Origin: Wolbachia pipientis
GTDB lineage: Bacteria; Pseudomonadota; Alphaproteobacteria; Rickettsiales; Anaplasmataceae
NCBI GenBank assembly: GCA_023052945.1
Contig: CP095495.1
Span: forward strand, 1,426,001-1,490,000
Direction of reading: 5' to 3'
Length of the DNA stretch: 64,000 nucleotides
The first letter of the stretch is position 1. Each line of letters begins with the position of its first letter. The translations under genes and the position numbers were made by a program. A model generated the notes under the pieces. The model ran no database searches. It was given only the letters and a program-made list of their open reading frames with translations, and was not told where the DNA came from. Shown in pieces: positions 35,031 through 44,494 of this stretch.

Positions 35031-37631
35031 ATGTTTACTAATAGAATATCTAATAATCTGGATCAGCTACAATTTTTTGTAGAGTTTTTAAATGAAAATT
35101 ATGAAACTCAGAAACATCTTAGTCTTACACCACTACATTTAGCAGCAGGAAATGGTCAGTTGGATTTAGTCAACACTTTATTAGGAGAGGGTTTAGATAT
35201 TAACTCAGAGATTAAGTACGATGGCTTTACGCCACTGTATTTTGCAATTGCAAAAAATCACTTAGAGATGGTTAACTTTCTTATTGCTCATGGAGCAGAT
35301 GTAAACCATAGGGCCATTCTAGGCTTTACACCTTTAAGTTTTGCATCCCAGCAAGGATATTTAGATATAGTCAACACCTTGATTGCAAATGGAGCAGATT
35401 TTAGTACTAAAACAGATAAACTTAATACACCTTTACACCTAGCAGCAGAGAATGGTCATCTAGATATAGTAAATGTTTTTATTGAAAAGGGATTAGATGT
35501 TAATGCTGTAAATAATGATCGAGCAAGACCTTTGCATTCTGCAGTACAAAATGGTAACCTCGAAGTAGTTAAAGCTCTTATTTCACAAGGGTCTGACATT
35601 AACGCTGGATCTTCAGGCATAGGTAATCGTAAAGTTGATGCAAACATTACACCCTTACATCTGGGAACACAAACTGGTAGGTTAGATATAGTTAAAGTTC
35701 TGCTTGAAGCGGGAGCAAACGTTAATGCAAAAACAGATGATAAGATTACACCTCTACATTTAGCGTCTCAAAATGGCTTTTTAGAGTTAGTAGACATTTT
35801 ACTAAAAGCAAAATCTAATGTTAATGCTAAGGATTATGAGAATCTTACACCTCTACATTTAGCAGCAGAACGTAATCACTTTGGAGTAGTTAAGTCTCTT
35901 CTTCTCGTAAAGGGAATTGATGTTAATGCTAAGGACCACGATAATTCCACAGCTTTACATATAGGATCTCAGAATGGTCACTTAGAAGTAGTGAAGTTAC
36001 TAATAGAGAAAAAAGCCAATGTTAATGCTAAAAAAAACGAAGGTTTTACACCTTTACATCTAGCAATGCAGCAAAGTCATTTCGAGGTGAGTGATTTTTT
36101 AATTAAAAATGGAGCAAACATTAACACCGTGGATGATCAGAATTGGACTCCTTTACATAATGCAGCATATAATGGTTTTTCTTTAAAAATAGTAGAGAGC
36201 TTAATTGCAAAAGGAGCAAATATAAATGCAAAGATGGATGATGGTAGAAGAGCTCTACATTTAGCAGCAGAACATAATCACTTGGAAATAATGAATTTCT
36301 TGATTGAAAATGGAGCAGATATTAATGCTCTAGATAACAGAAGTTGGACTCCTCTACATTGTGCAGCATATGATGGTAATTTAGAAGTTGCTAAATCTTT
36401 GCTTGATAAAGGAGCAGACATTAATGCTAAAACAGTTAAAAGTACTACACCTCTACACTTTGCAGTAGACCATGATCATTTAGAGGTGGTTGAATTGCTC
36501 TTAGAAAAGGAAGCAGATATTAATGCTCTAGATCACACAAATTGGACTCCTTTACATTTTGCAGCAGAAAAAGGTTATGATCAGATAGCAACCATTCTAT
36601 TGAAACATGGTGCTGATGTAAATGTAAAAGAAAATCAAAATAAAGGCACAGCCCTACATCTTGCAGCTCAATATGGTCATCCTAAGGTAGTCAAAACCCT
36701 TATTATAAGTGGAGCAGATGTTAATGCAAAAATGGATAAAAATGCTACACCTTTACACTTAGGGGCACAAATTGGTAATTTAGATATAGTTAGGTCTCTA
36801 CTTATGAGAGGAGCATACTTTAATGCTAGAGCTGAAGGAGGTAGATATGTTTTACCATTACACTTTGCAGAAAGAAGAGGAAACCCAGAAGTAATAAAAT
36901 TACTAAAATTGGTTGAGAAGTTATTTAAGGCTATAGAAGATAATAATTATTTAGGAATTGAGAGTTCCATTAGAGATGGAGCAATCATTGATTCGAAGAA
37001 CGTGGATGGAAGAACGCCATTACATTATGCTGTTAATAATGGGCACATAAAAGTTGTAAATATCTTGCTAGCAAATGGAGCTGATGCTACTAAAGTTACT
37101 AACAAAGGTAATACACCATTACACACTGCTGCTTCCAAAGGTCACAAAGAAATTATTGAAGCTTTGTTACAACGTGTAAGCCACAATAAATTGAGTGATT
37201 TTATTAATGCTAAAACAATAGTTAAAGGCACTACATCGTTGCATGTTGCTACTGAAAATAGCTTTTTTGAAGCTGTAAAGTCTTTGTTAAAACATGGTGC
37301 AATTTATAACATCAAGAATAAAGAAGGTAAAACACCACTTGATCTTTCTCGAGACCAGAATATTACTAACCTATTGAAATTAGTAGAAGAGCTATTTGAG
37401 AATGCAAAAAATGGTAATGTTGAAATTATCAGTAAGCTGAAAGCAATAAAACCCGATGAGCGCGTAGCTGTAACAAATGCTCGTAATGATCAAGACAAGT
37501 CATTAGTCCAGGTTGCAGTAATCAATAAACACTCAAACCTTGCAAGTAGATTATTAGAAATATTAAAAAGTCCAGATCAGAGTTTACAAGATGTCAGCGT
37601 AGAAAATCGAGTAAAGAGTTTGAAGTTATAG
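35031..37631 (+). CDS. Large ankyrin-repeat protein (866 aa)
   Basis: About 22-24 ankyrin repeats fill residues 20-800, nearly uninterrupted (TPLHLAAGNGQLDLVNTLLGEGLDIN, and so on). The tail ends in a short non-repeat helix (ELFENAKNGNVEIISKLKAI) and a basic end. No signal peptide, membrane segment or enzyme domain is present. Such proteins bind other proteins; in Wolbachia they are candidate effectors, reaching the host by type IV secretion, which is inference. Repeat units share near-identical stretches (KSLLDKGADINAKT), a sign of recent internal duplication. It lies immediately upstream of the eleven-gene cluster. Confidence 0.9.
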   Translation: MFTNRISNNLDQLQFFVEFLNENYETQKHLSLTPLHLAAGNGQLDLVNTLLGEGLDINSEIKYDGFTPLYFAIAKNHLEMVNFLIAHGADVNHRAILGFTPLSFASQQGYLDIVNTLIANGADFSTKTDKLNTPLHLAAENGHLDIVNVFIEKGLDVNAVNNDRARPLHSAVQNGNLEVVKALISQGSDINAGSSGIGNRKVDANITPLHLGTQTGRLDIVKVLLEAGANVNAKTDDKITPLHLASQNGFLELVDILLKAKSNVNAKDYENLTPLHLAAERNHFGVVKSLLLVKGIDVNAKDHDNSTALHIGSQNGHLEVVKLLIEKKANVNAKKNEGFTPLHLAMQQSHFEVSDFLIKNGANINTVDDQNWTPLHNAAYNGFSLKIVESLIAKGANINAKMDDGRRALHLAAEHNHLEIMNFLIENGADINALDNRSWTPLHCAAYDGNLEVAKSLLDKGADINAKTVKSTTPLHFAVDHDHLEVVELLLEKEADINALDHTNWTPLHFAAEKGYDQIATILLKHGADVNVKENQNKGTALHLAAQYGHPKVVKTLIISGADVNAKMDKNATPLHLGAQIGNLDIVRSLLMRGAYFNARAEGGRYVLPLHFAERRGNPEVIKLLKLVEKLFKAIEDNNYLGIESSIRDGAIIDSKNVDGRTPLHYAVNNGHIKVVNILLANGADATKVTNKGNTPLHTAASKGHKEIIEALLQRVSHNKLSDFINAKTIVKGTTSLHVATENSFFEAVKSLLKHGAIYNIKNKEGKTPLDLSRDQNITNLLKLVEELFENAKNGNVEIISKLKAIKPDERVAVTNARNDQDKSLVQVAVINKHSNLASRLLEILKSPDQSLQDVSVENRVKSLKL

Positions 37632-37751
37632 CTTTCTTAAATGAAACTCTAATGAGGGTGCCAAGATCTGGATCACTTAAAAAATTACAGTGGGCTTTAC
37701 ATCTTACTAATTATAAACTAACTTACTACCTAATTAATTCCTGAGTTATGT

Positions 37752-38501
37752 ATGAGTAAAACTTTGATAATATTAGCAGCAGGAAAGAGCAGTAGAATGA
37801 ATTCTGAATATTCAAAAGCGTTGCACCAAGTGGGAAATCTTACTCTTTTAGAGCATATAATTTCTAATGCAAAATCGCTGAGTCTAAAAAGCTTATCAAT
37901 TGTTGTTAATGAGTCTCTTCTAAAAGATTTACAAAGGTTTGATACCCTAAAAAGTATAATCGATCAATACAATATAAAACTAATAGTTCAAGAAGATATT
38001 ACAGGTACTGGCACTGCAGTTAAAATTGCCCTAGAAAATCTGGAGAAGTTATCTGATCAAGATATGGTTTTAATACAGTATGGGGACACTCCATTTATAT
38101 CTAGTGATACAGTTATGAAGATGACTGATTGTCTAAAGTATAATAATTTAGTTCTTCTTGGATTCAATAGTCAAGATGAACAATATGGAAGGTTAGTAAT
38201 TGATAATTACGGAAATGTTCAAAAAATCCTAAAAAATGGCGATAAAATGCTTCTTGCAAACTCTGGAATAATAGTTTCATATGCTAAAGATCTTTTTACC
38301 TTAGTAAAAGAAATAAAATTTAATAATTCGACCAATGAATATTGTCTTAATGATATAGTACCCATTGCAGCAAACAATAACTTGAGTGTAGGTTATGTAG
38401 TTTCTGATGAAAGAGAAGCAATGGGAGTAAATAATAAAGAGGATTTGATTAAAGCCGAACACTATTTTCAAGAAAGAAGGCAGCCAATTCTTCTTTCATA
38501 A
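37752..38501 (+). CDS. Sugar nucleotidyltransferase (GlmU N-terminal-like)
   Basis: This 249-residue enzyme has the nucleotidyltransferase motif LAAGKSSRM, then KALHQVGNLTLLEHI, the uridine-site QYGDTPF, and NSGIIV ... NEYCLND. These match the uridylyltransferase half of GlmU, so the product is probably UDP-GlcNAc or a related UDP-sugar. The acetyltransferase half of GlmU is absent. It is the first gene of the eleven-gene cluster on the plus strand. It could supply activated sugar for the glycosyltransferase downstream. Confidence 0.85.
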   Translation: MSKTLIILAAGKSSRMNSEYSKALHQVGNLTLLEHIISNAKSLSLKSLSIVVNESLLKDLQRFDTLKSIIDQYNIKLIVQEDITGTGTAVKIALENLEKLSDQDMVLIQYGDTPFISSDTVMKMTDCLKYNNLVLLGFNSQDEQYGRLVIDNYGNVQKILKNGDKMLLANSGIIVSYAKDLFTLVKEIKFNNSTNEYCLNDIVPIAANNNLSVGYVVSDEREAMGVNNKEDLIKAEHYFQERRQPILLS

Positions 38502-38625
38502 CTAAATTTTTTTATTCATTAATTTAAGTTGACATTTGTTTTATACTGGTTTTATAATACCTTTTGATTCTTACTTGTAAGATAATTGGTACGACAAATT
38601 TTCCTAGTTGTAGTAGAGGGTATAC

Positions 38626-39579
38626 ATGGGGATATTAATAACAGGTGCTGCAGGTTTGATAGGGTCGACCTTGGTGAAAAAGTTAGAAAACCAAGGCCAT
38701 GAAGTAATAAGCTGCGATATTAGGTTTCGCGATAATCCACTCAGTTTTTTTTCAGAAGATGTAGTACCACTACTTGCTAAGTGTACAGGAATTATTCACC
38801 TGGCTGCAATTTCTCGAGTTATACATGGTGAACTTTATCCTGAACTATGTAAAAAAATTAATGTTGATGGTACAATGGAGTTTTTAGGGTTATGTAAGTC
38901 ACTTTCAAATAAGCCATGGTTTATATATGCAAGTAGTAGGGAAGTCTATGGAGAGCAGAAGGAACTGCCGGTTACAGAATCTGCTAGTATCGATCCAATA
39001 AATAATTATGCCAAAGGTAAAGCATTTATTGAGGAACAAATAACAAGTTTAAAAGATTTTAATGTAACAATATTACGCTTTTCAAATGTATATGGTGGTT
39101 TACTAGATCATAACAGTAGAGTAATTCCCGCACTCTGTATTAATGCATTAAGAGGTGATCCAATTAAAATAGAAGGTAAAGAATGTGTTTTTGATTTTAC
39201 CTACTTGGATGATGTTATAGAGGGTATATGCTTAACTGTAAAATATTTACAAAGTGAAAAATCTTCTCTTCCTGCTATTCATCTTACTACTAATAGCCCA
39301 TGTACCTTAGAAAACTTAGCAAAAACAATATTAAAAGTCACGAAAAGTGATTCTAGAATTGATTTTTATCCTCCAAGAAATTTTGATGTAACTAAGTTCT
39401 ATGGTGATTTTACTAGAGCTAAAGAGCTACTTGGTTGGTCTCCAAAACATTCATTAGAAGTAGGATTAAGTAAATTTATAAAAAGTCTACAAAACAATAC
39501 ACAAGAATATCCTAACAATATAGATATGGTAATATATGAAAATATTAAAAGTTATTCATGGTTACCCTCCTTATTATAG
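38626..39579 (+). CDS. NAD-dependent sugar epimerase/dehydratase (extended SDR)
   Basis: This 317-residue enzyme has the N-terminal Rossmann motif GAAGLIGSTL, the catalytic set SSREVYGE with YAKGK (Y-x3-K), and the sugar-binding LRFSNVYG region. It belongs to the UDP-glucose 4-epimerase-like family, but the exact substrate is not visible. The last ~44 bases overlap the next start (39536), so translation is coupled. It probably modifies the UDP-sugar made by the previous gene. Confidence 0.85.
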   Translation: MGILITGAAGLIGSTLVKKLENQGHEVISCDIRFRDNPLSFFSEDVVPLLAKCTGIIHLAAISRVIHGELYPELCKKINVDGTMEFLGLCKSLSNKPWFIYASSREVYGEQKELPVTESASIDPINNYAKGKAFIEEQITSLKDFNVTILRFSNVYGGLLDHNSRVIPALCINALRGDPIKIEGKECVFDFTYLDDVIEGICLTVKYLQSEKSSLPAIHLTTNSPCTLENLAKTILKVTKSDSRIDFYPPRNFDVTKFYGDFTRAKELLGWSPKHSLEVGLSKFIKSLQNNTQEYPNNIDMVIYENIKSYSWLPSLL

Positions 39580-41863
39580 TGCTGGTTCAGAGGTTTACAG
39601 CCAAACTCTTGCCCATGAACTAGCAAATAACAATGAGGTACAAGTATTTACTAGGTATGAAAATAGCTTTTTACCTGATTTTTATTACACTACAGTCCTA
39701 GATCGTAGTGATTCCAGAATCTTACTGCATTTAATTAATATACCCACAGCTAAATATCGTTACAAATTTATCAATGAAGAAGTAGATAGACAATTTAAAA
39801 GAGTAATAGATAACTTTCAGCCAGATCTTATACATTTTGGTCATCTTAATCATCTATCAATTACTTTACCAAAAATTGCTTTTAAAGAAAATATACCTAC
39901 AATTTTTACGCTACATGACTTTTGGTTAATGTGTCCAAGAGGAAGGTTTATTCAACGCAATTCTGAAGATCTGTTACGGCTTTGTGATGGACAAAAGGAC
40001 CAAAAATGTGCAACCCAATGTTACAAGGGATATTTTACAGGAGATGAAGAACTCCTGAATTTAGACATGAATTATTGGGAACAATGGGTTGCAACTAGAA
40101 TGAAGCACACAAGGAAAATAATAGACTATATAGATTACTTTATTTCCCCATCGAAATTCTTAATGGATAAATTTACTCAGGATTTTAATGTTCCGATAAA
40201 CAAAATTTCTTACCTTGATTATGGTTTTGATCTCAATCGTCTTAAGAATAGAAATAGAGCACAAGAAAAAGAGTTTATTTTCGGTTATATTGGTACTCAT
40301 ACTCCCGAGAAAGGTGTTGATCTATTATTGAAAGCTTTTTCTCACTTATCATCTAAAGCAAAACTTAGAATTTGGGGAACAGCAAGAGAAGAAACTAAAG
40401 CTTTAAAGGCGATTTCCGATCAGTTTTCACCTGTTGTTAAAGAAAGAATAGAGTGGATGGGAAGTTACGATAACAAGAATATAGTTACTGACGTATTTAA
40501 TAAAGTTGATGCAATAGTCGTTCCTTCAATTTGGGGTGAAAATTCACCGTTAGTAATACATGAAGCACAGCAACTTAGAATACCAGTTATAACAGCCGAT
40601 TATGGTGGAATGGCAGAATATGTAAGAGATGGACTATTATTTAAGCACAGAGATGCAAGTAGTTTGTCAGAAAAAATGCAAGTCCTATCTACAGATCAGG
40701 AGTTATATAATAAACTTACCCAAAAAGGCTATCCTTATACTGAAAATGGAAATATACCTTCTATAAGTGAGCATACTGAGAAACTTAACAAGATTTACTG
40801 CAATGTTATTGAAAAGAAAGGCAAATCAGTAGCTGTGAAACCAGGTCCTTGGAGAATTACTTTTGATACTAATCCAGATTACTGCAATTTTGCTTGTATA
40901 ATGTGCGAATGTTTTTCACCATACAGCAAAGTTAAAGAAGAAAAGAAAGCTAAAGGAATAAAACCTAAGATACTGTCGATAGAAACTATCAGAAAAGTAA
41001 TTAAGGAAGCAGCTGGAACACCTTTAAGGGAAATCATTCCTTCTACTATGGGTGAGCCTTTAATGTATAAAAGCTTTGATGAAATAATCAATTTGTGCCA
41101 TGAGTTCAGCCTTAAGCTTAACCTCACAACCAATGGTTCTTTTCCTATTAAAGGAGCTAGAAAATGGGCTGAACTATTGGTACCAATCTTATCTGATGTT
41201 AAGATTTCCTGGAATGGGGCAACTAAAGAAACTCATGAAAGAATCATGAAAGGTTCAAAATGGGAAGTAGTGACAGAAAATTTAAAAACTTTCCTTGAAG
41301 TTAGAGATAAATACTTTAGCGATACAGGTGAAAGGTGTACCGTTACTTTACAATTAACATTTTTGGAAAGTAATTTACATGAACTCTATGACATAGTTAA
41401 GATGGCCATAAAGAACGGCATAGATAGAGTCAAAGGACATCATCTTTGGGCACATTTTGAGGAAATTAAGGATCTATCTATGAGAAGAGATGAATTAGCA
41501 ATTAGTAGATGGAATACAGAGGTAAGAAGGTTATATGAGCTTAGAGATAATATGCTATTGCCAAATGGTAAAAAGATAAAATTAGAAAATTTTACAATCC
41601 TTTCTCAAGAAGGTATTAAGGATTTGGCTCCAGGTGGTCAATGCCCATTTTTAGGTAAAGAAGCATGGATAAACAATGAAGGAAAGTTTAGTCCTTGCTG
41701 TGCTCCAGATGAACTCCGTAAGACATTAGGAAATTTTGGTAATGTTAATGAGGTTAAACTCGAGGAAATATGGCAGAGTAGTGAGTACCTAAGCTTACAA
41801 AAGAATTATTTAAATTACAAATTATGCAAAACATGCAACATGAGAAAACCTTTGATCAATTAA
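39536..41863 (+). CDS. GT4 glycosyltransferase fused to radical-SAM/SPASM enzyme
   Basis: This 775-residue fusion has residues 1-~410 as a GT-B fold glycosyltransferase of family 4 (PPYYSAGSEVYSQTLAHEL, GTHTPEKGVDLLLKAF, and the E-x7-E-like ENSPLVIHEAQ). The second half is a radical-SAM enzyme, with cluster motif CNFACIMC near residue 450 (C-x3-C-x2-C). Its SPASM-type end has CPF, SPCC and LCKTC-NMR. Glycosyltransferase joined to radical-SAM is unusual; it suggests sugar transfer and a radical modification of the same product. Substrate unknown. It overlaps the next gene by 40 bases. Confidence 0.85.
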   Translation: MKILKVIHGYPPYYSAGSEVYSQTLAHELANNNEVQVFTRYENSFLPDFYYTTVLDRSDSRILLHLINIPTAKYRYKFINEEVDRQFKRVIDNFQPDLIHFGHLNHLSITLPKIAFKENIPTIFTLHDFWLMCPRGRFIQRNSEDLLRLCDGQKDQKCATQCYKGYFTGDEELLNLDMNYWEQWVATRMKHTRKIIDYIDYFISPSKFLMDKFTQDFNVPINKISYLDYGFDLNRLKNRNRAQEKEFIFGYIGTHTPEKGVDLLLKAFSHLSSKAKLRIWGTAREETKALKAISDQFSPVVKERIEWMGSYDNKNIVTDVFNKVDAIVVPSIWGENSPLVIHEAQQLRIPVITADYGGMAEYVRDGLLFKHRDASSLSEKMQVLSTDQELYNKLTQKGYPYTENGNIPSISEHTEKLNKIYCNVIEKKGKSVAVKPGPWRITFDTNPDYCNFACIMCECFSPYSKVKEEKKAKGIKPKILSIETIRKVIKEAAGTPLREIIPSTMGEPLMYKSFDEIINLCHEFSLKLNLTTNGSFPIKGARKWAELLVPILSDVKISWNGATKETHERIMKGSKWEVVTENLKTFLEVRDKYFSDTGERCTVTLQLTFLESNLHELYDIVKMAIKNGIDRVKGHHLWAHFEEIKDLSMRRDELAISRWNTEVRRLYELRDNMLLPNGKKIKLENFTILSQEGIKDLAPGGQCPFLGKEAWINNEGKFSPCCAPDELRKTLGNFGNVNEVKLEEIWQSSEYLSLQKNYLNYKLCKTCNMRKPLIN

Positions 41864-43500
41864 TCAAAGATAATTTTAAATCTATTAAAATTTCACCGTG
41901 TGAGAGCTTTCACGAGTTACTAGGAAATCCTTTATATGAAAATAGGTTTATAAAGGTTGGTAAATTTCATGAGCCCGGTCTTGCACCGGTTTATGATCAG
42001 ACAGGTGCTTATCATATCAATGTAAGAGGAGAAGCAGTTTATCATAATAGATTTCTGAAAACTTTTGGATTCTACTTTAATAGAGCAGCCGTAGAAGATG
42101 ATACAGGGTGTTACCATATTGATCCATCTGGATGTAGAGTATACAAACAGTCTTATCAATGGATTGGAAATTATCAGGAAGATGCTTGTGTAGTTAGAAG
42201 ACATGATAAATGTTTTCATATTAATTTAAATGGCAACAGAATTTATCAGGAGGAATATGATTATGTTGGAGATTTTAAGGATGGTATCGCTGTAGTCTAT
42301 AAGGATAGTAAAGCTACACATATTAATCATCATGGAAAGTTAGTACATAATAAATGGTATAAAAAACTTAATGTTTTTCATAAAGGGTATTCTATTGCAG
42401 AAGATCAACATGGTTGGTTTCATATAGATATTAATGGTGATCCTGTTTACCAGCAGAGATTTAAAATGGTAGAAGCATTTTATAATGGGATGGCAAAAGT
42501 TGAAACTTTTGAAGGCGTGTTAGGACAAATCGATATTACCGGAAATGTAAAGTTTAGTATTTTTGATTTAGGTAAAGAATCTCAAGTGCATAGGATTTCT
42601 GCAGAACTTTCAGCCTTTTGGAAAACTTACCTAACAAGCGTTGCTATTGAACTTGATTTGTTAAATATTTTACCTGCAACTACGCCAGTTTTATCTAAAA
42701 AGTTAAACATTATCGTACCAAATCTAGAAAGGCTGTTAAGGGCGTTGTGGGAAATAGGGTTTATTGATTACGATAAGGACAAGGACTTATGGCAACTATC
42801 ATCAAAAGGTAAGTGTTTTAAGGAAATACCATTTTTGCCAAAAGCAGCAACGATGTGGGCAAGAGTTGCCGCTGAAAAGAATTGGTTAAAGATGGCCGAT
42901 ATACTAAAACAGAAGTCTATCTCTTCATTTGAATCTTTTAAGGAAAGAGAAGCATCAGAAGATAAGAAAATAGCATTTTACCAAGCATTGCTAGGATATT
43001 CTAGGTTTGATACTAAAGAGTTTAATTCTAGAATTAATATAGATGATGCTAAGAATATATTGCTATTTGGTGTACACTCTTTATTTCTTGCTTATTCTGA
43101 TATACACAATAAAGGTTCTATAGGCCTATATAACGAACATAAAGTACCAAGACAGTTAGTAGAAAATTTAAAAGTCAAACTTATAACTCAGGAAGAACTA
43201 TCAGTTACAAATTATGAATTAGGTGTCTTTTGCCGCTTTCTACAGCATTATGATGATGATAAAGTATTATCTTATTTAAAATTGGTCAAAGGAATATCTC
43301 GTATTTTATTGATAGAAACTATTTTAGATTACCGCTCTCCAGCTGGAGGCTCTGTAGATATTAATGTAATGGTTGAAACAGGAGGTAAACTAAGAACATT
43401 AAGCGATTGGGAAAAAATACTCAAACAAGTAAAAGGATTCAAAATTTTTGCTGTTATACCTTTAACAGATTACTTATCAGTTATTGATGTCAGGTGTTAA
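41824..43500 (+). CDS. WG-repeat protein fused to methyltransferase-like domain
   Basis: This 558-residue protein has about seven N-terminal WG-type repeats to residue ~240 (FHEPGLAPVYDQTGAYHINVRGEAVY, and so on). A winged-helix dimerisation unit typical of small-molecule O-methyltransferases follows (AIELDLLNILPATTPVLSKKL ... LLRALWEIGFIDYD). The rest resembles a methyltransferase fold, but a clear glycine-rich SAM loop is hard to see, so activity is uncertain. WG repeats are often binding modules. It may modify the product of the radical-SAM enzyme. Confidence 0.7.
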   Translation: MQNMQHEKTFDQLIKDNFKSIKISPCESFHELLGNPLYENRFIKVGKFHEPGLAPVYDQTGAYHINVRGEAVYHNRFLKTFGFYFNRAAVEDDTGCYHIDPSGCRVYKQSYQWIGNYQEDACVVRRHDKCFHINLNGNRIYQEEYDYVGDFKDGIAVVYKDSKATHINHHGKLVHNKWYKKLNVFHKGYSIAEDQHGWFHIDINGDPVYQQRFKMVEAFYNGMAKVETFEGVLGQIDITGNVKFSIFDLGKESQVHRISAELSAFWKTYLTSVAIELDLLNILPATTPVLSKKLNIIVPNLERLLRALWEIGFIDYDKDKDLWQLSSKGKCFKEIPFLPKAATMWARVAAEKNWLKMADILKQKSISSFESFKEREASEDKKIAFYQALLGYSRFDTKEFNSRINIDDAKNILLFGVHSLFLAYSDIHNKGSIGLYNEHKVPRQLVENLKVKLITQEELSVTNYELGVFCRFLQHYDDDKVLSYLKLVKGISRILLIETILDYRSPAGGSVDINVMVETGGKLRTLSDWEKILKQVKGFKIFAVIPLTDYLSVIDVRC

Positions 43501-43504
43501 TCAT

Positions 43505-44494
43505 ATGGAAACATTACAAAAAAATGGTTTTTTTATTATCAAAAATCTGGTTCCTTTAGAGCTAATAACTCAGTCTTTAAGTGACATAACAAATAAGATA
43601 TCAAAGCTATCCCAAGAACTAAGTGTTTCAACTTCTGACTACTTAAACTGTACCGGCAGATGGGGCACGTCATCTCAAGTAACTAGAATTATCTCTCAAG
43701 CATTAGATAAAATTATTAAAAATTACCTTGAAAAATCACTTCAGTGTCAGATACTGCAGAAAAAATCAAATGTTATATGTAAAACTGCTGATTTAATAGA
43801 TGCAGTTCCCTTCCATCAAGACATCTCCTATAGTTTCAATGATCCTTACCACTTTTCCGTTTGGTTAGCTTTGAATAATGTCAGTGAAACTTCAGGTGCA
43901 CTAAAAATTATAGAAAACAGTCATAAATGGGAAATACAGCCTTTAGTTGATTTTTGGTACCCATATTTTTTTGATCAGTACTCAAACAACCGAGAAAATT
44001 ACAAAATTAAGTCACTACCTATTTCAGCAGGAGATGCGATAGTTTTTGATTCACGGTTATGGCATGGTAGTGATAAGAATACAGATGCTAAAGATAGATT
44101 TGCTTATGTAACAAGGTGGATTGTAAAAGATCAAGACCTTCCCTTTGTGCCAAAACCTCAGCCTTCAGTTTTTGGTATACTCAATTGTGGTAAGTTAACA
44201 GAATCTATACTGAGAGAATACTTGTCATTATTTGGCTACCAGGAAAGTATAAAAGCAAAAAACATGGAAGAACTTATTAAGAGCTGGTTAGTCTTTATTA
44301 CAGATACAACTACAAATATTTCTGAGATCGACACTACTAAGGCTAAGCGAGATTTATATAAGCTACTTATTCTGAATCAAGCGTCAGCACTACATGATGC
44401 TGGAGACATCTCAGGAAAAATATACAAAAATTTATGGTTTTCACTACTTGTATTTCTCAATAAAAAAGTCAACGTAGTGGAGCTAGCATTATAA
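43505..44494 (+). CDS. PhyH-like Fe(II)/2-oxoglutarate dioxygenase
   Basis: This ~329-residue protein has the iron ligands in phytanoyl-CoA dioxygenase style: HQD (FHQDISYSFNDP), then a distal His in DSRLWHGSDKN, and an Arg (FAYVTRW) for 2-oxoglutarate. The family hydroxylates small molecules or modified peptides. An earlier possible start lies at 43487, overlapping the methyltransferase gene. It could hydroxylate the same product the cluster builds. Confidence 0.8.
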   Translation: METLQKNGFFIIKNLVPLELITQSLSDITNKISKLSQELSVSTSDYLNCTGRWGTSSQVTRIISQALDKIIKNYLEKSLQCQILQKKSNVICKTADLIDAVPFHQDISYSFNDPYHFSVWLALNNVSETSGALKIIENSHKWEIQPLVDFWYPYFFDQYSNNRENYKIKSLPISAGDAIVFDSRLWHGSDKNTDAKDRFAYVTRWIVKDQDLPFVPKPQPSVFGILNCGKLTESILREYLSLFGYQESIKAKNMEELIKSWLVFITDTTTNISEIDTTKAKRDLYKLLILNQASALHDAGDISGKIYKNLWFSLLVFLNKKVNVVELAL

